Below, piece after piece: positions 12,601 through 23,183 of a DNA stretch of 64,000 bases. The notes under the pieces are model-generated. The model ran no database searches, was not told the DNA's origin, and saw only the letters and a list, made by a program, of their open reading frames with translations. This DNA comes from Uranotaenia lowii (taxonomy: Eukaryota; Arthropoda; Insecta; Diptera; Culicidae), in the NCBI RefSeq assembly GCF_029784155.1, contig NC_073692.1, positions 435,713,228-435,777,227 on the forward strand, read 5' to 3'. A program made the translations under genes and the position numbers. Each line of letters opens with the position of its first letter. Positions within the stretch are counted from its first letter, which is position 1.

Positions 12601-14668
12601 TAGGTTGTTCTGACGAAATTTGTCTAATTTAATCTAAAAAAAAACTTATTAAAAACGTTCTACTCACATAAAGTAGACTGTTGGGTAATGCATCCAGCTT
12701 CAGAAAATCTTCAAAATTGAAATCGTCATCTGTTGTTGGTGGCTGAGCTTCTTTGCTGCTGTTGTTGTTAGCAGATGGTTGCTCGATCAGTATGTTCGCA
12801 ATACCTCCTAGAGGGGCTGATGAGGACGATCCAGTACCGGTATTGTTTCCGATGCCCCCTCCAATAGTGCCAGGTTGATGACCAATCGGTTTGGTTGAAC
12901 CGTTACCCTCGCAGGCTCCATCTCCTGGAGTTCGATGGTCCAGTTGAGCTGAGCCATCATGTCTGTTATTAGAGCTTGATTTATCGTCGCTACTATTGCC
13001 AGCACTGGTCTGTTGCATATTGGCATTGTTATTACGATCGTTTGAAGAATTAGTTTTAGATTCTTTGATATCTTTGGTTTCCTTTTCCGGCTTGATCTCG
13101 TCCTCCGGAATGGGATCGTCGAAACCTCGAAGCTCAATGGTATCGGTCTGGGAAGTGGGTTCGCTAAACCATTCTGGCTCCTCGTCCCGATGATCACTGT
13201 AAAGACGTCTACGATCATGATGAGAATGATGGTTGTTGGAATAGCGTCCACCACCGCCGTGAGAGTCGTTGTAAGAATTGGAATATCGAGAGTTCATCCG
13301 GGGATTGCGAACTTCTTTGTCACCGTGGTCATAGTCCCTATTAAGAGGTCTACGTTCGTAGCGATCTTCGCGATCGCGTTCGCGATCTCTGTCATAATCT
13401 TTGCGATAATCTTTGTCGCGATCCATCCGTTCCCGAGAATCTCTAGAGTCTCTCATATCGCGAGCATCTCGAAGATCCCTACCGTCTCTGGAATCACGAG
13501 CGTCTCTAGACTCGCGAGAATCTCTGGACTCTCCTCGCGCATCACGGTCTCTATCCCGGAATGGCATGTTGTTCGATTGCCGGTAATCATTGCTTTCAGG
13601 ATCGTTTTTATCTGGTCGATAATCCCATGAAACATCTCTCGAAAGAATGCGACCACTTCCAATGCGACGTTCTCGGGGCCCAAACAAATTCTCCCTTTCG
13701 TTCCGAATCAAACCGCTACCAATAGTAAGATTGCTTGGCCCAGATGTTGGTGCTGCTGGCATCTGGCAACCCATATTGAAATTGCGTCTTTGTGGGGAGA
13801 GAACAATGCTATCCTCCTTGCGTAATCGATCCTTCGGATCACGCAAATCCATTCCACCGGAACGACGAATTTCAATACGTTCAATACTACTGCCGCCTCC
13901 GTTACCATTTCCGGAATCATTGTTTCCTGAATACATGCTGCGGTTTCTTCCATATCCTGCCGGTGCACCGTTGCCTCCATTTTCATCAGAAAAGCCTTGC
14001 CTTGGATTTCTGGCCAACATGGTAACCAACTTAACATCCCTTTCTGATTCCTGCGTTTGCATAAATGGTGGCAGTTCTTTGGATATATCAGCATTACGAA
14101 GGGCCAGCAGCTCTTCCACCGAGTAACGCATCCAATTTTCCCTATCAATTGTAGGAATGGGAACGAAATTTTCCGGATCTGGCGACTGTTCCATCTGATG
14201 CAGTTCCTTCGGTGAGTACCTAGATTTATTACCCTTCTCCTTGGCTTGGGAGTCCTTCTCGGAGACCGCAGACTTTTCTCCGTATCTCGAACCTCCCAAA
14301 TCCTTTCCCGAATGTCTCATCCGTCCCTTGTTGTTGAAGGAAGGGGCATCTTTACTTTCGCCGAATTCACTATTGGGTGTGTACCTTACCAGAACACATC
14401 TGGTGGACAGTATGGCTGGATCCATGGCCTCTAAATCGCTCTTTCCATCTGTACCATTGCCTCCTCCACCACCACCACCACCACTGTCTGCTGATGACGA
14501 AAGCGACAAAGATGACGAGGAAGTACCTTTCGATTTTCCATCTCCACCAATACCAGGTAATCCACTTCCGCCACTGTCCGACCGATGGTGCTCCTTTATG
14601 GTCGGCGTTTGGCGAAGGGTTTCCAATAGAATTGACGACTGCAGATCCGCCTTTATCGAATCCGACAT
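9610..14668 (-). CDS. 4E-T: eIF4E transporter (4E-T / EIF4ENIF1 homologue)
   Basis: Exons 14668-12668, 12545-11101, 11029-10257 and 10187-9610 join with matching phases to 1,598 residues, longer than human 4E-T (about 985). The protein is a cytoplasmic P-body scaffold that binds eIF4E and represses or stores mRNA. The canonical eIF4E-binding motif YX4L-phi is YSVEELL at residues 182-188. Further 4E-T landmarks are EEPEWFSEPTSQTDTIELRG (about 496-515), SRFSQWF and YFAPISP in exon 2, AFTPTSVLRKM and GRPILKG in exon 3, and LARWFSPELL near the C-terminus. Residues about 371-437 form an Arg/Asp/Ser repeat. Exons 2-4 are rich in Gln and His runs, which produce many spurious antisense ORFs. It is divergent in 5' orientation from the transposons upstream of NELF-D. 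Confidence 0.93.
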
Positions 14669-16113
14669 AGTTCCGTTACCTCAGATCTACACAGAAAACT
14701 ACCCACGGATTTTCACACTTTCCTGCTGCTTCTCTTTGCTCCCCAAAAAACAATGATGGATGAAAAAGTTTCTACTTCTCGTCGTTTGACGTTGTTCCAC
14801 TAACACTAATCCAAAATAATTATCTTTTTGACAGTTCCCGATGTACTTACGCTCTTTATTCAAACTTAACCTAACGCACACTATCAAACATAAGAATCCC
14901 CCCTTGCGCAAAGCCGTCACTGCCTTTGAAATGAATGTCCGTTCGTGCCGTCTCACTTTCGCATAGAGTTATCACAGATCTTTTCTTCCACACACTCAAA
15001 CGTTTCGACAGCCAATTCTAACGTCAGAAACGATTGGAAAGATAGCGCTATTTCGCACTCGCGCTCACGTACACACTCGCAGGAAAAAGGGGATCCAACT
15101 CTCTTTGGGGCCACAATTTTTTTGTTCCCAAAGGATTCTCAACCAGCCAGTCAGCGATTACGGGATCGAAAAACGCACGTTATCTTTATAGTCTTAAGAT
15201 TATTAGCCTTAAAAACACTAGAAACTACTTTATACAATACGATATTAACGATTACTGCACGATTGGCGAACGACCAATTTGGTTTGCCAGTAAAAATTCG
15301 AGATTTTCTATTCCGTAGCCAGCGAGACACAAAAACTTAAATGAGCAGCCATTAATGTACCAAGAGGGGGACGTGTGTCGATTCCGAATTCGCAAGTTTC
15401 TGTACGGTGTAACCGCTACACCGTCAAACTTGAACCGCCACAGTGTTGCCATTTCTGTTAATTTCAAGGCAATAGAATATTAGCTTCGTTCAATCGTTGG
15501 TAAAAATCGGTTACAACTGGTATGTTCAACGAGTCAATGTTTTTGGTCGAAACAGGTCTGGTCGTTGTTCAAGGAAGCAAGTTGAAACTAGTCGAAACCG
15601 ATCCAGCTCGGCAGCAGTATTCGTTTCGACCTGGTAGAAATCGGTCGAAGTCAATTGTCTACCCTTTCGACTGGACTTTATTGAACAGATGATTCATCCC
15701 TACCACTTAAGAAGATAAAAGAATTATAGTTATAAGTTACTTTTCGTTTCCATATCGCCCATGAAGTCTGTCGAAACAAATAGGAATGGATTGGCAGATG
15801 ACCACCTGTCCCAATTGACTTCGATCGATTTCTACCATATAGGTCGAAACGAATCCTGCTGCCAAGCTGGATCGGTTTTGACCAGGGGGGTGGCATCCTT
15901 ATTCTTTGTCATTGAATTTAACAACCACCAAAATCACGGGTACGATTTTGTGGGCCCATAACAAACCTGTCAAGGAACCGCGGATTAACGGCGTGTTCGT
16001 AAATTGATTTTGTTGGGTGATGCATCGCAGTCGATCGATTTTTTTGTTAGATGACAAATCACTTTCCAATGCTTTTGCATACGTTTGTTTATAATTTTCA
16101 AACGACCTGACTA
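14669..16113. other. 5' flank of 4E-T with repeat DNA
   Basis: The first 300 bp next to the 4E-T start codon should carry its 5'UTR and promoter. No other host gene is recognisable. From about 15530 the DNA becomes a foldback repeat (listed separately), followed directly by the DNA element at 16114. Confidence 0.45.
15592..15886. repeat. Inverted repeat (foldback/MITE-like), about 70-bp arms
   Basis: The left arm (about 15592-15655) contains CGAAACCGATCCAGCT, GGCAGCAG, TTCGTTTCGACCT, GGTAGAAATCG and CGAAGTCAATTG in that order. The reverse complement of 15811-15886 repeats the same series with small changes. The arms enclose about 155 bp with no ORF of note. Outer limits and a target duplication were not identified, so the element class is open. 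Confidence 0.7.
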
Positions 16114-17330
16114 CCCAGTAAACCATTAAGCCCTGTAATAAGCCGCACAAAAGCCAAGTAGCAGCACTCCAGTGCTTATTAGCCGCATATAATGTTTTCA
16201 AATGCTTATAGGCACTGTGAGAATGACAGCATGAAAATTAGCCGTATATTGGTTTTTTAGCTGCTCGTCAGGGCTTTTAAGCCCTGTAGCCATTAGCTAA
16301 GTGAACTCAATGTTAATGCTCTTTTGCGGCTTCGCACATGACATCTGGGGCCTGAAGGAACGAAAACAAAAAAAGAAGAAAAAATACATTTTGTTTACAA
16401 ATGTAATCACGATTGCGATTTTCTGGTCTCTTATCACAAAATGATAGCATTAAGATGTCTTATCAATCTATGGAACCTTTCGGTAGCTGGTGGTGCCAAC
16501 AGGTGTTACAAGTTGCAGGCCAACAGCTTACCGCACAAGTTTCACGCATCAACCCATTTCCCAGAACCGGGCAGGAAATCGGACCCACCGATGAAGGTCT
16601 TCGAAAGGATTTCGTCGAGGGAGGACAATCAACTCGGCATTTGACGGTCATCGAAATAATGTTGAAGTCATTAGTGTGTAAACCAGCCTAGGTTCTAAAC
16701 CAGAAAAATTCTATGGCGGATTTAAACGATCACACGATTTACCGCAGACCTTTGTCCGGATGAGAAACCTTAAATGTGTTAAGTGTTAATATTTTTAAAA
16801 CAAATCCTGTGTAATTTGTGTTTCGAATCAGTTTCAATGAAAATTCTATAAATTCAAAATGTTGAATCCCCCGATGTTTTTCTTTAAGTTCAAGTCAATT
16901 TAAGAAGGCCAGAATCTTTCACATTGAAACATGTAACGTAATAGATCATCCAGCAAAGTCACCATTAAATGGATAGTCGTTAGGCAATCGGAGTTCGATT
17001 CCAGCTTCTGAACATCAGCAGTTAAAAAGTCGGATTTGAGGGAGAAAGAAAACAAAAGAAATCTGAGGGAAAAGGAAAAAGCATAAAAACATCTTTTTAT
17101 TTATTTTTTTCTCCAGTGGGTTCTGCCCACTGAAAGATTATTTTGACATTTCTACATTGGCGTGAGTCAAAAGAGGGGTCAAGCCGTATATCGGCTGAAA
17201 TACACGCCAAAAGTGGCTTTTGGGCAGCTCTTAAGTCGAATATAGAGCTAAATAGGCTTTGTAAGCAGGTTCTATATTCGACTATAGGGCTGAAATAGGG
17301 TCAGTTTTAACGGCTTAATGGTTACTTGGG
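16114..17330. mobile_element. Non-autonomous DNA element, CCC...GGG termini, TA target duplication
   Basis: The left end is CCCAGTAAACCATTAAGCC and the reverse complement of the right end is CCCAAGTAACCATTAAGCC. Both are flanked by TA (16112-16113 and 17331-17332). Subterminal DNA contains many copies of AGCC/GGCT words (AAGCCCTGTA, AGCCGTATAT, GGCTTTT). It is 1,217 bp long and codes for no recognisable transposase. TA duplication suggests a Tc1/mariner-related or similar TA-targeting group. It lies between 4E-T and NELF-D. Confidence 0.7.
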
Positions 17331-17461
17331 TAGTTTCAACCAGCATTGGCTCATCAAACAAGTACCAGTTGACAAAAACCAGTAAAAACCTACGATTGAA
17401 CAAAGCTATCATCATTACCGTCATCAAAATAATTCCGAATCTGAAAACGACGCGTTCACTT

Positions 17462-19323
17462 CACGCTCGAAATTAATTAACCAATTATCGTTAAAAAGTA
17501 ACCATTTTCACACCTTTCCGCGTTAAGTGATTTTTTGGTTTTTTCCATAGAAGTCATTTTTTGACTTCTCTTGAGAAGTGAAAATATGGTTACTTTTTAA
17601 CCGCAAGAAATTATTGCGGAGAAGTTGAAAAACGTTTAATTTTCAACCATATCGCAGAATGGAAGGGAAACAGGTATTTTTTTTTCTCTTCAAAATACTA
17701 GAATTTTGATGTTTTCAACTGAAAAAAGAAAAATGCGGGTTTGAGAGCAGCTTATTTATTTGCGTACATTTTTATTGATTGCCGTGTTTATGGGGAGGAA
17801 CACTACTCACAACGTTTTCCATTGGTGGCCACCGTTGTGCCCATCCGAACCCAACCGATCAGTTCGGTATTGACGAGACCGTCCACCGTGTGGGATCGCT
17901 GTTGACCGATCTTCTGCTTTAGAATACGTTGAATTCTTTTATGGGGAGGATTTCAAATTCGTTTCGCGTTTGGTATATATTGAGATCCGTAGATGATGGG
18001 TAATCGAATACGGCAATGTTTTTTGGAGCCAACGGTAGTCATCTTCGAAGCAGCAAACTGAAGAGACTACTGATTGTTTAGGGCAATCACCGGAAATTTA
18101 AAAAAAAAAACTCTCGAATGTAGCCTGGCATAGATTGCAGCAAACCCTGTAGGGGAGTCGAAAAAAATATATTATTGACGTTCGAAGTTAAACATGCTGT
18201 TGAGAGATAAGGGTCTATAGTATGTTCTACGCCTGACTTCAAACAGCATAGAAATCAATGCCATTTTTCGCGGAAGAAATTCCGGCATAGCTGCAATTGG
18301 TAGCAATATATTCATGAATGTATTTAATCGGATGATTACCCCGATCTTTGAAAACATTCCTGATTATATAGCAGCTTAATATTGCAATGTGCAGCTTATA
18401 TGGCAACATCCGGCCAAGAAAGTCTCGGCAAAGTCGGAGTCAGTGTTTTCCTGTGATTAATAGTAAAATACATAAGAAAAAACTTACCATTTAATTGAAC
18501 GCAGATTCCTGCTTTTTTCCTGTCATTTTCTTATTTTTTTTTTCTTTTTGCTTCCCGCTAGCAGGAAAAGTCGCGAAAGTTTCGAAGAAGCCGATAATAA
18601 AACAAAACTTATGACTCCGGCAAGCCAGTGTAAGCTCCCCATGAAGTCAATCATTTGCTAGGTCTTCGTCGTACTTTAGCAGAACCGCAATGGCTTTCCG
18701 TTCAACTTCCTCTTCTCCACGCTCCGGAACGTAGCGATGCACAATCAAAAAACCACCACCGCTTTCGATGAACTTTGTTCCGGAAACTTTGGTTATCGCG
18801 GTTTCCGGTGGTTACCGTCGGGATGTGTCGTTAAATTGGCTTAATGGAGGAGGAATCGCTACCGGTTTTCTTCGATGAGTGGCCGCTCCTATTTCTATTC
18901 CGAGCAGGAACGTCAACCCGTTGTTGCTAGCTGACGACGAGAAAGTGCTCGGAAGATTCGTTTGTCCTACAAAGGAAATTGTTATCAAATTTGAATATTT
19001 TTAATATTTAATAAGCAATCAATTATATTTACCTTCCAGCAGAGGGGACATGGTTAAATTGTCTAGTCGAAGGAAATCCGTTAAATATAAATCCGGGGGA
19101 ATCCGAACGGCAATAACTTCGCCATTGTCTTCCGACAAAATAAAATGGCGAAGGTTTTGTTATCGAATTTTTAACCATATTATGCTTATTGCTCGAAAAC
19201 TTCAACAATGGTTAATTTGAAAGCCACAAAAATTCTTAAAAAATAACCATAATGGCAGTTTTGAGGCAAAAACCATAAAATGGTTATTTTTGAACCAAAA
19301 ATGGTTAAATAAAAACGAGCGTG
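17462..19323. mobile_element. CACG-terminus DNA element E1, TT duplication, AACCATT-word arms
   Basis: The left end begins CACGCTCG followed by AATTAACCA and TAACCATTTT. The reverse complement of the right end begins CACGCTCG followed by ATTTAACCA and TAACCATTTT, an inverted repeat of about 45 bp. Each end is flanked by TT (17460-17461, 19324-19325). Both arms repeat the word AACCATTTT or its complement. The 1.86 kb body has gene-like blocks on the minus strand, including the spliceable ORF at 18812-19051. CACG ends with a 2-bp duplication resemble CACTA/Mirage-like elements (inference). It ends only 78 bp before the NELF-D start codon. Confidence 0.7.
18812..19051 (-). CDS. Small spliceable ORF inside element E1 (unrecognised)
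   Basis: On the minus strand, ATG at 19051 opens MSPLLE, a donor (AAG|gtaaat, exon end 19033) and an acceptor (tttgtag, next exon start 18966) remove a 66-bp intron, and the frame continues to TAA at 18812 for 57 residues. The frame also stays open upstream of the ATG to about 19140 (reading EDNGEVIAVRIPPDLYL), so the true start may be an earlier exon. No family was recognised. It may be a captured host exon pair or a remnant of a transposon gene. Confidence 0.35.
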
Positions 19324-19401
19324 TTCGTCTGCTGTGAATAATAATTTCAAAATTAAATTTATTGAAAAACCCGTCGATTTATAGTTCAAAACTGTCCTAC
19401 G

Positions 19402-21429
19402 ATGAGCGCAATGGAGGAAGATTTCGAGGAGGAAGGATGGATCAACCGCAACAACCAACCGGGCGAGGAAGAGGTAACTTTTTCATTCGTAGCATATTGG
19501 AAGCATTCGCGGCTTCAATCATCAGCGTAAATTCTGATCTGCGAATTGTGTGATGATATTTTTTGTGATAATATTTTGCTTACTAACTATTTTAGCCCGA
19601 GCCTCATGAGGAACCTTTGGAAAATCCCCAGGAGGTGCTCACTGAGTGCCTTTCCAAATTTGCTACATCTGACTACATCATGGAACCTGGGATATTTACC
19701 CAGCTGAAACGGTATTTCCAAGCCGGAGGAACTCCGGAACAGGTGATTAATCAACTGTCGGCCAACTATACAGCCGTAGCTCAGATGGCAAACCTTTTGG
19801 CCGAGTGGCTCATTCTGGCAGGTGTGCGAGTGACCGATGTTCAGGCTATGGTCGAAAATCACCTTAAAGATATGATCCTGAAAACATTTGATCCAAAGAA
19901 AGCGGACAAGATTTTCACGGAAGAAGGTGAAACGCCGGCCTGGTTAACGGAAATGATTGAACATCACACCTGGCGGTCACTAATCTATAGACTTGCCGAA
20001 GAATATCCCGACTGTTTGATGTTGAATTTCACCATCAAGCTGATTTCTGACGCGGGTTATCAAAGCGAAATCACTTCCATTTCAACTGCTGCACAGCAAA
20101 TAGAAGTTTTTTCTAGGGTATTGAAAACTTCAATCGCCAAATTTTTAAATCACCCCGAAGATTGGCATAGCGCTATTCACGAATGTGCCAAAATGGTGTG
20201 TCACGGTCAGCACACGTACGTCTACAGTCAGGTTCTGGTTCAGGTACTATCCCAAGAACCGAAAGGTGGTTTCATAATGAAAAGATTGGCACAGGAAATT
20301 ACGAAATATGCGCTGAAGAATAATCATAACGTAACTCCGATTACTATGGCTTTGAATGGTTCTGCGCGACATCCGCAGGCATGCGAGGCCCTGACTTCTA
20401 TGTTGACTCGCAACGCACTTAACCCAGCCGACATCACGGTACTGTTTCGGAACTATTCCTCTCCGGAGCCACCGCCGATTGATCTCATAAGGAATCCACA
20501 GTTTCTGGAACTGCTGGTAGACTCGCTGTTTAAGGTGGGTGTCAAAATCAACCAGGAACACAAATCTAAGTATGTCTACCTGCTGGCGTACGCTGCCAGT
20601 GTTTGCGAAACGCCGGCGAAGAAGGGCCAACCCAAGGGATCACGCAACACCAACAAGGATGAGCTGAAGCCGACAATACAGGTTAGTGTTTGGGGTAATT
20701 TACTTTTCATTGCTTTTTATTCCAATTTAACACAAAACAGTTTTGCATGACTATTTAGAGTAGGTATAAAGCTAGTTAAAATGTCCACTTTTGAACCAAT
20801 TCTGATTTCCGTTTCAATCTGTTCAGGCCATCGAGAAGGTTCATGCCATCTGCAACGTAAATCGTGGCTCAACGGAGCTGATTGCCGAAATATCTACTCT
20901 TTACAACTGTATCCGTTTTCCGGTTGTTGGGGTGGGCGTGATTCGATGGATTGAAAATACCGTCACTGAGCCGTCTTACTTCAAGCTGTGCACCGAGAGC
21001 TGCCCGCTGCATTTGGCCCTGCTAGACGAGGTGGCATGTGTTCATTCGTCTTTGCATGACCAGATCCTGCGGTTGCTGATTCAGTTGTTCGAATCCAAGC
21101 AAGATGAGTTGGAAATTTTGGTTCAACTGGAAATGAAGAAGATGTTACTGGACCGAATGGTAAATCTGTTGGCAAGGGGTTGTGTGGTACCGGTTGTCAA
21201 ATATATTCGCGAGTGTTGCAACAAAGGAGATACGGATATATCGTTGATCCGATACTTCGTGACGGAAGTGTTGGAAACCATAACCCATCCTTACTCGCCA
21301 GAGTTTGTTCAACTGTTTCTGCCAATGGTGGAGAATGAGGAAATTACTGGATCGATGAGAGGCGAGGGAGACAATGATCCGGTGTCGGAGTTCATAGTAC
21401 ATTGCAAAGCCCATTATACGACAATCTAG
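19402..21429 (+). CDS. TH1: Negative elongation factor C/D (NELF-C/D, TH1)
   Basis: Exons 19402-19473, 19596-20681 and 20827-21429 join at phase 0 to 586 residues, matching the roughly 590-residue NELF-C/D family. The short exon 1 encodes an acidic start ([13 protein letters not shown]). The helical TH1 domain follows, with readily recognised stretches such as [63 protein letters not shown] and [23 protein letters not shown] is the core subunit of the nuclear NELF complex, which with DSIF pauses RNA polymerase II near promoters. The exon 1 ATG is preferred because it gives the acidic N-terminus and splices in frame. A possible acceptor (ttatag at about 19384) hints at a 5'UTR intron containing element E1. 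An AATAAA lies at 21664. Confidence 0.95.
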
Positions 21430-21663
21430 GCAGACTGCGGCCTAGAAACTTGGAGGATTAAACAAATTTCATAGTTTATATGCGAATGAGAATGAACGAG
21501 TTTATTTTACAATTTACTTTGTAGAATTTATTTGTCCGAAAGCATGGAACATGTGATATTCTTAGAAACGCTTTAAAGGTCAAAGTTTTGTCGAATCATT
21601 TGTATATTATCCCAATTTCAATAGCAGATTGCTGTTTACATTCGTCTTTAATACTAAAATATC

Positions 21664-21669
21664 AATAAA
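21664..21669 (+). terminator. Poly(A) signal for NELF-C/D
   Basis: AATAAA lies 235 bp past the NELF-C/D stop, the first canonical hexamer on this strand. This is a position-based call. Confidence 0.55.
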
Positions 21670-21917
21670 GTCTAACCGGTTCGACGAGATCATATGCTCG
21701 AATGCCGATTCCACATTGCTATTCGTTAGTTGTGCCGAAAACGGACTGACCGGATCTCACCCACTGGGATTCGGTGGTGCGTTTGTCGTTTTTGGTTTCT
21801 GCTGCTAGGATATCGTATCTGTGGTCTTGGTTCAAAATTGGGGTTATACCTAGTTTAAATCAAGTTACGAGAGTTTCAACTCTTGTGTTGTGTTGTGTCT
21901 AGTCGTTTTCGTTTTGT

Positions 21918-21923
21918 TTTATT
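21918..21923 (-). terminator. Poly(A) signal candidate for the TRIC gene
   Basis: TTTATT on the plus strand reads AATAAA for the minus-strand TRIC transcript, about 305 bp past its stop. The two convergent genes thus end about 250 bp apart. The 21670-22227 stretch has no ORF of note. Confidence 0.45.
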
Positions 21924-22227
21924 ATTGGTAAGTCTGGTTTGTATCTGGTACGCGTACGTCTACAAATTAGTCGTCCTTATTTCCACTTTGGTGTCATTTG
22001 ACTAGAATGCCTCAATTTAGCTGTGCTCAGCTTAATGCTGCCTTATGCTTTAAAATTCTAGTTCGAATCCTTATGTTCTAAATGTATGTCGAAATTGCAT
22101 CAATTTGCATTGCTTGTTTAACCATAGATTCAAATGAAATTGAAATCTAAATGAGTGTTGCACTGAAAAAGTGTGATGAAGATGAGTATGACTTTTTCTT
22201 GATCCAGTCAAGCCAGCTAACTAGGAC

Positions 22228-23183
22228 TTAGTTTGATTTCTTCGCGTCTTTTGATTCTTCCTTTGCCTGACCGCGGCCTAGAATCTTAGCCAAGCTATCC
22301 CAAATTCCACCGAAGAATAGAGCACAGCTCAAATTCTCGAATGGCACGAATGGATCGTGGATTCCGAGCAGGAGCGACGACAGCTTGAAATAGACCAGGA
22401 AAATTACAATACCGAAGTAAACCAAAGCGTGAGGAGCCGAAATAAGGTCGGTCTTTTTGTCCAGCACAAAGATGATCGAAGCAATGAGTGAAGCCTTCGT
22501 GTAGCTGTGGGTGGAGAATCAGAACGTTAGATTTAGTTTGTACACATGTTGTGGATTTTTTTTTCAACTTACAAACTTGGCTGCAGGAATTCCATAGCAG
22601 TTGGAGTCCATACGCCACGAATCAATCGTTCCAACAGCTTGGTGAAACCGGCACCGTTGCCCTTCAGCGTTCCGATGATAATCATGATGATGAATGCATT
22701 GGGGTACAGCTTGCTGGCATGAGTCACACCATCATGGATCTAAACGAGAATGAATTCTGTGAGGAATGTTCCAACATATTGAATCTAAAATTTTCAAACC
22801 TTCTTTGCGCGATAGATTTCCTTCATGGCACTGGCGACCAGTTTGACCGGTAGAAATTTGGCAACCTTGTAGCCGATGTCGAAAGGAGTGTAGAACACAA
22901 TGTACCAGCAGGCGGTGGCCACGAGCAGTTGCGGGGTGTTTTTGAGCGGGGCAAGAATCGGTTCTCCTAGCAGTCCGTTGGCGACCATGCCGCCGGCAAA
23001 CACGACCAACATTGTAGACAGCCAACAGGCGAGCGGGTGCTTCCGGGAGAAGGCCTGGGCACCGGCGCCCAAATCTTCCTTGACCGACAGCGCGCACAGC
23101 AGACTGTGGGCGATGTCAAAGTACGGGAACATCTTGAGCTTTATCACCTGGTTGGCGATGTCGAGGAATGCTTCGGGATCCAT
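22228..23183 (-). CDS. Tric: Trimeric intracellular cation channel (TRIC / TMEM38 family)
   Basis: Exons 23183-22800, 22739-22573 and 22504-22228 join to 275 residues, the usual length of TRIC channels. These form homotrimeric K+-permeable channels of the ER/SR membrane that supply counter-ions during Ca2+ release. Seen in the sequence: FPYFDIAHSLLCALSVKEDL near the N-terminus, hydrophobic helices (WLSTMLVVFAGGMVANGLLG, LLVATACWYIVFY), the conserved GTLKGNGAG block (residues 151-159) associated with lipid/pore function in the family, and a final helix before a charged lysine-rich tail (KEESKDAKKSN). The start is the only ATG before the conserved DIAHSLL block. It converges with NELF-C/D. Confidence 0.95.

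Noticed and set aside
9748..14670. Long ORFs on the plus strand opposite 4E-T (Leu-, Met- and Val-rich)
   Set aside because: They are mirror images of Gln/His and Arg/Asp codon repeats of 4E-T on the minus strand; no domain of their own.
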